NCBI GenBank assembly: GCA_037577475.1 | Contig: JBAGJB010000234.1 | Span: 718,371-782,370 of the forward strand | Direction of reading: 5' to 3' | Length of the DNA: 64,000 nt | Source: Chaunax sp. Z400 | Taxonomy: Eukaryota > Chordata > Actinopteri > Lophiiformes > Chaunacidae | Shown: piece by piece, positions 61,101 to 64,000 of the stretch | Layout: each line of letters starts with the position of its first letter | Position numbering within the stretch: the stretch's first letter is position 1 | Notes under the pieces: model-generated | The model's input: the letters and a program-made list of their open reading frames with translations, nothing else | Databases searched by the model: none | What the model was told of the DNA's origin: nothing | Position numbers and translations under genes: made by a program

Positions 61101-64000
61101 AATTAACTTGAGTATAACTCGGGAACGGAAGGTCGTAGAGACTCGGGACCCTGATCCGTCGGACATAATTCGTGGTCTCTGAACACGCCAGACTTCTCCC
61201 CGAGTCTCTACGACCTTCCGTTCCCGAGATACAAACATTCCAAAAATCACCAAAAATACATGTCATATCTCGGGAACCGTAAGTCGTAGAGACTCGGTTT
61301 ACCTGCTGGCGTTCTTGGAGACCCCATAAAACCATTGAAAGAGCTTATCCCCGAGTCTCTACGACCTTCCGTTCCCGAGATACAGACATTCAAAATACGC
61401 CCCTACTGGACATGTCATATCTCGGGAAAGGAAGGTCGCACAGACTCGGGACAAAGACTGGTGTTCTCAGAGACCACATAAACCCCTAGACGGACGTTGG
61501 TCCCGAGTCTCTACGACCTTCCGTTTCCGAGATACACACATTCACTATAGGCGAACCAAAGCGCATTCACTTCAATGGGAAAATAAACTTGAGTATAACT
61601 CGGGAACGGAAGGTCGTAGAGACTCTGGACCCTGATCCGTCGGACATAATTCGTGGTCTCTGAACACGCCAGACTTCTCCCCGAGTCTCTACGACCTTCC
61701 GTTCCCGAGATACAGACATTCAAAATACGCCCCTACTGGACATGTCATATCTCGGGAAAGGAAGGTCGCACAGACCCGGGACAAAGACTGGTGTTCTCAG
61801 AGACCACATAAACCCCTAGACGGACGTTGGTCCCGAGTCTCTACGACCTTCCGTTCCCGAGATACAAACATTCCAAAAATCACCAAAAATACATGTCATA
61901 TCTCGGGAAACGTAAGTCGTAGGGACTCGGTTTACCTGCTGGCGTTCTTGGAGACCCCATAAAACCATTGAAAGAGCTTATCCCCGAGTCTCTACGACCT
62001 TCCGTTCAAAAGTTACCAACCCGGGTAGGGCCCCGATTGAGTTTTTATCCCCTTAAACTAACCTAACCCTAACCCTAACCCCTAACCCACACTTGTCCGC
62101 GAGTCTCTACGACCTTCCGTTCCCGAGATACAGACATTCAAAATACGCCCCTACTGGACATGTCATATCTCGGGAAAGGAAGGTCGCACAGACTCGGGAC
62201 AAAGACTGGTGTTCTCAGAGACCACATAAACCCCTAGACGGACGTTGGTCCCGAGTCTCTACGACCTTCCGTTTCCGAGATACACACATTCACTATAGGC
62301 GAACCAAACCCCATTCACTTCAATGGGAAAATGAACTTGAGTATAACTCGGGAACGGAAGGTCGTAGAGACTCGGGACCCTGATCCGTCGGACATAATTC
62401 GTGGTCTCTGAACACGCCAGACTTCTCCCCGAGTCTCTACGACCTTCCGTTCCCGAGATACAAACATTCCAAAAATCACCAAAAATACATGTCATATCTC
62501 GGGAAACGTAAGTCGTAGGGACTCGGTTTACCTGCTGGCGTTCTTGGAGACCCCATAAAACCATTGAAAGAGCTTATCCCCGAGTCTCTACGACCTTCCG
62601 TTCAAAAGTTACCAACCCGGGTAGGGCCCCGATTGAGTTTTTATCCCCTTAACCTAACCTAACCCTAACCCTAACCCCTAACCCACACTTGTCCGCGAGT
62701 CTCTACGACCTTCCGTTCCCGAGATACAGACATTCAAAATACGCCCCTACTGGACATGTCATATCTCGGGAAAGGAAGGTCGCACAGACTCGGGACAAAG
62801 ACTGGTGTTCTCAGAGACCACATAAACCCCTAGACGGACGTTGGTCCCGAGTCTCTACGACCTTCCGTTTCCGAGATACACACATTCACTATAGGCGAAC
62901 CAAAGCCCATTCACTTCAATGGGAAAATAAACTTGAGTATAACTCGGGAACGGAAGGTCGTAGAGACTCGGGACCCTGATCCGTCGGACATAATTCGTGG
63001 TCTCTGAACACGCCAGACTTCTCCCCGAGTCTCTACGACCTTCCGTTCCCGAGATACAGACATTCAAAATACGCCCCTACTGGACATGTCATATCTCGGG
63101 AAAGGAAGGTCGCACAGACTCGGGACAAACACTGGTGTTCTCAGGGACCACATAAACCCCTAGACGGACGTTGGTCCCGAGTCTCTACGACCTTCCGTTC
63201 CCGAGATACAAACATTCCAAAAATCACCAAAAATACATGTCATATCTCGGGAACCGTAAGTCGTAGGGACTCGGTTTACCTGCTGGCGTTCTTGGAGACC
63301 CCATAAAACCATTGAAAGAGCTTATCCCCGAGTCTCTACGACCTTCCGTTCAAAAGTTACCAACCCGGGTAGGGCCCCGATTGAGTTTTTATCCCCTTAA
63401 CCTAACCCTAACCCTAACCCTAACCCCTAACCCACACTTGTCCGCGAGTCTCTACGACCTTCCGTTCCCGAGATACAGACATTCAAAATACGCCCCTACT
63501 GGACATGTCATATCTCGGGAAAGGAAGGTCGCACAGACTCGGGACAAAGACTGGTGTTCTCAGAGACCACATAAACCCCTAGAAGGACGTTGGTCCCGAG
63601 TCTCTACGACCTTCCGTTTCAGAGATACACACATTCACTATAGGCGAACCAAACCCCATTCACTTCAATGGGAAAATTAACTTGAGTATAACTCGGGAAC
63701 GGAAGGTCGTAGAGACTCGGGACCCTGATCCGTCGGACATAATTCGTGGTCTCTGAACACGCCAGACTTCTCCCCGAGTCTCTACGACCTTCCGTTCCCG
63801 AGATACAGACATTCAAAATACGCCCCTACTGGACATGTCATATCTCGGGAAAGGAAGGTCGCACAGACTCGGGACAAAGACTGGTGTTCTCAGAGACCAC
63901 ATAAACCCCTAGACGGACGTTGGTCCCGAGTCTCTACGACCTTCCGTTCCCGAGATACAAACATTCCAAAAATCACCAAAAATACATGTCATATCTCGGG
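58144..64000 (+). repeat. 9.35-kb-offset segment, copy 2, and right edge
   Basis: Blocks: 58144 ABACD, 58893 ABCABACD, 60122 ABACD, 60871 ABCABACD, 62100 ABCD, 62696 ABACD, then A 63445, B 63597, A 63775, and C from 63927 cut by the window end. Collinear with 48799-53.1 kb at 9345 bp, with the same aaagcgcattc and cagacccggga markers, but cgtagagactctgg where copy 1 has cgtggagactctgg. The array continues beyond 64000. Confidence 0.86.

Larger units (their letters stand above)
1..64000. repeat. Multi-module satellite array with embedded telomere-like tracts (whole window)
   Basis: The full window is a head-to-tail array of four related modules (A 152 bp, B 178 bp, C 151 bp, D 110-121 bp). 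All begin with the arm cgagtctctacgacc followed by ttccgtt. I read module starts at every occurrence of this arm and found no unexplained gap. The counts (150 A, 104 B, 2 A/B hybrids, 92 C, 74 D) multiply out to 64 kb. Both window edges lie inside the array, so its true length is unknown. No gene, transposon, tRNA or rRNA is visible. Seen: periodicity, inverted arms, CCCTAA tracts. Inferred: subtelomeric or interstitial heterochromatic satellite of a eukaryote with TTAGGG telomeres. Species not determined. Confidence 0.96.

Noticed and set aside
1..64000. Centromeric satellite
   Set aside because: Monomer size and higher-order structure would fit, but the regular CCCTAA tracts favour a subtelomeric or interstitial-telomeric array. 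Without chromosome position I cannot exclude a pericentromeric site.

Overview
The whole 64 kb window is one continuous tandem satellite array. I see no protein-coding gene, RNA gene, transposon or unique sequence anywhere in it. The sequence divides without gaps into four module types: A (152 bp), B (178 bp), C (151 bp) and D (about 115 bp, range 110-121). My hand parse gives about 150 A, 104 B, 92 C (the last cut by the window edge), 74 D and two A/B hybrids. These lengths add up to the window length, which is the main internal check on the parse.

Every module opens with the same arm of about 31 bp, beginning cgagtctctacgacc. In A, B and C the arm is followed by a spacer, a near-perfect reverse complement of the arm, and a 54-55 bp linker, so each is a long hairpin-capable unit. 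D keeps only the first 23 bp or so of the arm and then runs through a short unique stretch into CCCTAA telomere-like repeats. Modules follow a strict order: D is always followed by A, A by B or C, B by A or C, and C by D or A. The D-to-D blocks are therefore a small set of words. ABCD (596 bp) and ABACD (748-749 bp) are the commonest, with longer ones up to 1737 bp.

Organism: the perfect CCCTAA/TTAGGG units, the absence of genes over 64 kb and the multi-level satellite organisation indicate a eukaryote with a TTAGGG telomere, and a subtelomeric or interstitial-telomeric heterochromatin block. TTAGGG is the vertebrate repeat but also occurs in many fungi, protists and invertebrates, so the species cannot be fixed from this window. 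The C-rich strand is on + in all 74 tracts. If they keep terminal orientation, the chromosome end lies to the left.

Layout. 1-5501 holds the most divergent D types and an exact tandem duplication of 1983 bp. 5502-9153 holds an 1826-bp duplication. 8737-13870 is dominated by the 596-bp unit. 13871-18714 is a 2422-bp tandem duplication. 18715-23194 contains 1942-bp and 2538-bp related copies. 28515-31808 is an exact tandem duplication of 1647 bp. 31213-37248 contains copies 4096 bp apart. The right part (38.9-64 kb) is built from multi-kilobase segments repeated at offsets of about 5478, 7037, 9345, 10752 and 15152 bp. The array therefore looks like the product of repeated unequal exchange or amplification acting on blocks of several modules.

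The two most interesting structural points are these. The linker of B is the reverse complement of the A/C linker, as if segments between inverted arms have been flipped. And telomere-repeat tracts able to form G-quadruplexes are embedded, always in the same orientation, at 74 defined places in the array.
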